In this document: positions 40,099-41,898 of the stretch, in pieces
How the letters are laid out: every line of letters starts with the position of its first letter
Position numbering within the stretch: position 1 is the first letter of the stretch
Origin: an uncultured Gammaproteobacteria bacterium
GTDB lineage: Bacteria; Pseudomonadota; Gammaproteobacteria; Poriferisulfidales; GCA-002705445
Reading direction: 5' to 3'
Assembly: GCA_913042035.1 (NCBI GenBank)
Contig: CAJWIN010000004.1
Coordinates: 1 to 41,898 of the forward strand
DNA length: 41,898 nucleotides
Notes under the pieces: model-generated
The model's database searches: none
Told to the model about the DNA's origin: nothing
The model's input: only the letters and a program-made list of their open reading frames with translations
Position numbers and translations under genes: made by a program

Positions 40099-40810
40099 AT
40101 TAGTTAATGTTGAATGGAATGTTGCAAGTAATGTAAAAATACTTGTCACAAAAAAAAATTTTTTATCTAAAAAAAACTTTAACCTATCTTATATTAGCGA
40201 TAAACATCCAGTGATAAAAAAGAATCGAGAAGATTTAAATAAATTATTTCCGAGTACTCCTCATTATATGAAACAGATTCACGGTAATAAAGTTATTAAT
40301 TTAGATAATGAAATAAGTTCATCACATATATGTGATGGCCTAATAACCAAAAGAAAAAATCAAGTTATAGGAGTACTTACCGCTGATTGTATTCCACTCG
40401 TAATTGCAAGTAAATGCGGAAACATTATTTGTGTGCTTCATGTTGGTAGAAAGGGATTAGAGTACAATATTATTAAAAATGCTTTCAAAATTTTGAATAC
40501 ATATAACTATAAATATGAGGTATGGGTAGGTCCTGCGATATCAAAAAAATATTATATAGTTGATATAAAAATAAGAAATTTATTTAAGAATATTAATAAA
40601 GATTATGAAAAATTTTTTACAAAAAATAACTCTAACAATAATTATAATATGGATTTAATTGGAATAGCTTCTTTTCAATTAACGCAAAATAATGTGGCTA
40701 ATATTTTTTACTCAAACTTATGCACAGTTGAAAATAATGATGATTTTTATTCATATAGATATTCCTCTGATAAAGAAAGATTTGGAACTTATGTTTGGAT
40801 AAATTCTTAA
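40088..40810 (+). CDS. pgeF: Purine nucleoside phosphorylase/laccase-domain protein PgeF (YfiH)
   Basis: A 240-residue DUF152 protein. E. coli YfiH/PgeF edits peptidoglycan precursors by removing UDP-MurNAc-L-Ser, and other members have purine nucleoside phosphorylase activity. Metal-site motifs are MKQIHGNKV (His), GVLTADCIPLVI (Cys) and VLHVGRKGLEYNI (His); the family's usual HAGWRG appears as HVGRKG, and the nearby cysteine in the GPxI segment is replaced (GPAISKKYY). The C-terminal FYSYRYSSDKERFG segment matches the family's FFSYRRDG-type ending. It overlaps rluD by 11 bases and is followed by a strong terminator. Confidence 0.93.
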   Translation: MSNKLVNVEWNVASNVKILVTKKNFLSKKNFNLSYISDKHPVIKKNREDLNKLFPSTPHYMKQIHGNKVINLDNEISSSHICDGLITKRKNQVIGVLTADCIPLVIASKCGNIICVLHVGRKGLEYNIIKNAFKILNTYNYKYEVWVGPAISKKYYIVDIKIRNLFKNINKDYEKFFTKNNSNNNYNMDLIGIASFQLTQNNVANIFYSNLCTVENNDDFYSYRYSSDKERFGTYVWINS

Positions 40811-40818
40811 CATAAAAA

Positions 40819-40844
40819 AAAGGCGATATTTTCATATCGCCTTT
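40819..40844. terminator. Bidirectional rho-independent terminator
   Basis: AAAGGCGATAT and ATATCGCCTTT form a perfect 11-base-pair stem with a TTTC loop. The stem is preceded by a run of A and followed by T on the plus strand, so it can end transcripts from both convergent genes, pgeF (plus) and the binding-protein gene (minus). It is the clearest terminator in the window. Confidence 0.92.
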
Positions 40845-40867
40845 AGTATTATAAAAAACTTTACAGA

Positions 40868-41898
40868 TTATAAGTCGAAGTTATCTCTATCTTCTTCGTT
40901 GTTACAATCACGTTTTTTAATGCCGTTATCAGCAGCGTACTTTTCAGCACCTTCATCGATAATAGCTTGTGATAATGCTACATCACCTTCAATCCAGTCA
41001 CTAGCAACTTTCCACTGACGTTTTCCAGCATCCCATTGTTGGAATTTAGCTAGATGTCCACCAACGTGGTCCATACATGTGATATTGATTTCAGGTACTA
41101 AACCAGTTGCACCAAGTGCATCTAGATCTGATTTATTTAAACGTAAGTTCTCAAAACCCCAACGTACTTGCGCACTGTTGACTTTTGGTCCAAAACGATC
41201 TTGAGCTGTTTTTAAAGCTTCTGTGTGGAATACACCAGCTAAAACACCAAGGTTCCAATATACAGAACCAATACGGCTTTTATCAGCTAGATCACCTTTA
41301 CCAGCTTTATAAACTGTAGCTACGATATCGTCGATTACTTTTGCAACTCTTCCAGCAGGGTGAGTTGTAATCGCGTAATATCCTTCTGCAGCGTCTCCAG
41401 CAGGAATAACGTCACCATCTGAATTACTCCAGATGTTTCCGATTAAATTTCCAACTGAGAAACCAGTTCTTACAGCTGTTTGCATAGCTACAGGGTTCAT
41501 TACACCCCATCCACGTAATAGAACATAATCAGGTTTCATCTTACGAATTTTTAACCATTGTGATTGTTGCTCGTTACCAGGATGTGGTACTTCGATAGCT
41601 GTATGCTCACAACCATGTTTTTTACACATCATGTCCATGAACATAATAGCTTCACGTCCATAAGGCGAACCGTGGAATAACATAGCGATTTTTTTACCTT
41701 TTAATTTACTTCTATCACCTTCTAAAACATCACCTATAAAGTGCATCATAATTGAATGCTCATCATATGTGTTGATTCCAGGCATAAAGTAGTAAGGGAA
41801 AACGTCACCACGTTGTCCAGCTGTTTTTCCATGGTTTACAGCGATGATTGGCATTTTGTCTTTACGACCAGTTTCAATCAAAGCAGTAGAGATACCCA
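40868..41898 (-). CDS. ABC transporter periplasmic substrate-binding protein (LivK/urea-type), 5' end missing
   Basis: The last 343 residues of a type I periplasmic binding protein (Leu/Ile/Val, amide or urea-binding group, COG0683-like). The frame stays open to the window edge (GISTALIETGRKDK), so the signal peptide and first strand are outside; the TTG at 41881 is internal. Segments such as KKIAMLFHGSPYGREAIM, VLLRGWGVMNPVAMQTAV, SDGDVIPAGDAAEGYYAITT and GVFHTEALKTA fit the two-lobe fold. The ligand cannot be named. Codon use is strikingly different from the rest: arginine is mostly CGT, and ATC, AAC, TTC and TAC are common, whereas other genes use AGA, ATA/ATT, AAT. Such bias normally marks very high expression. 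Permease genes would lie beyond the window. Confidence 0.88.
   Translation of the reverse strand, partial: GISTALIETGRKDKMPIIAVNHGKTAGQRGDVFPYYFMPGINTYDEHSIMMHFIGDVLEGDRSKLKGKKIAMLFHGSPYGREAIMFMDMMCKKHGCEHTAIEVPHPGNEQQSQWLKIRKMKPDYVLLRGWGVMNPVAMQTAVRTGFSVGNLIGNIWSNSDGDVIPAGDAAEGYYAITTHPAGRVAKVIDDIVATVYKAGKGDLADKSRIGSVYWNLGVLAGVFHTEALKTAQDRFGPKVNSAQVRWGFENLRLNKSDLDALGATGLVPEINITCMDHVGGHLAKFQQWDAGKRQWKVASDWIEGDVALSQAIIDEGAEKYAADNGIKKRDCNNEEDRDNFDL

Noticed and set aside
40868-41881. A complete binding-protein gene starting with TTG at 41881
   Set aside because: The frame continues to base 41896 with family-like residues (GISTA) and no signal peptide is present, so the gene is cut by the window edge.
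1-41898. CRISPR arrays, tRNA genes, insertion sequences or prophage
   Set aside because: No regularly spaced repeats, cloverleaf sequences, transposases or terminal repeats were found; non-coding space is very small and explained by the features listed.

Overview
The window is a gene-dense, strongly AT-rich (about 30% GC by eye, not computed) stretch of a proteobacterial chromosome, most likely gammaproteobacterial. Supporting this are petABC followed by sspA, a cytochrome b with the PVWY form of the Qo motif, an lpoA/rsmI/rnpB/mraZ junction, the division and cell-wall (dcw) cluster, secA-argJ, zapD-coaE, and bamD with rluD-pgeF. Intergenic spaces are tiny and several accessory genes or domains usual for these neighbourhoods are absent (sspB, yacG, a MutT domain, the SecA zinc tail). 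That points to a streamlined or host-associated lineage; a sulfur-oxidiser/SUP05-like or similar marine gammaproteobacterium is possible but not shown. No tRNA, insertion sequence, prophage or CRISPR array was seen.

Layout: (1) 1-2773, the end of a DAHP synthase gene overlapping hisD and hisC. (2) 2774-6537, the cytochrome bc1 genes petA, petB, petC and sspA, with a repeated CACA-type motif in front of both petA and petB. (3) 6534-9195 on the minus strand, a GlcD-like FAD oxidase and an LpoA-type lipoprotein. (4) 9190-10603, rsmI, RNase P RNA and the mraZ promoter with three MraZ-type boxes. (5) 10604-29177, the dcw cluster in the order mraZ rsmH ftsL ftsI ftsZ ecn murE murF mraY murD ftsW murG murC murB ddl ftsQ ftsA lpxC. 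(6) 29178-34853, dciA-like (minus), an M23 peptidase, secA, argJ and a ThiE-like gene. (7) 34845-40810, zapD and coaE (minus), nadE (plus), bamD (minus), rluD and pgeF (plus). (8) A bidirectional terminator and a 5'-truncated periplasmic binding protein gene with very different codon use.

Most genes are ordinary housekeeping genes. The exceptional points are: ftsZ lies between ftsI and murE with an entericidin-like lipoprotein, not between ftsA and lpxC; cytochrome b carries a soluble N-terminal extension of about 70 residues resembling the N-terminal arm/SAM-like region of tyrosine integrases, plus an apparent extra pair of membrane helices at its C-terminus; a 15-bp motif CACA-Y-W4-TACACA occurs three times, only noticed in the two leaders of the pet genes; and BamD, SecA, LpoA and the ThiE-like protein all have non-standard domain content.

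Functionally, the dcw block supplies nearly all cytoplasmic steps of meso-DAP peptidoglycan synthesis from UDP-MurNAc (murB, murC, murD, murE, murF, ddl, mraY, murG) plus septal machinery (ftsL, ftsI, ftsW, ftsQ, ftsA, ftsZ; zapD further away), and lpxC for lipid A. The pet genes encode a complete three-subunit quinol:cytochrome c oxidoreductase.
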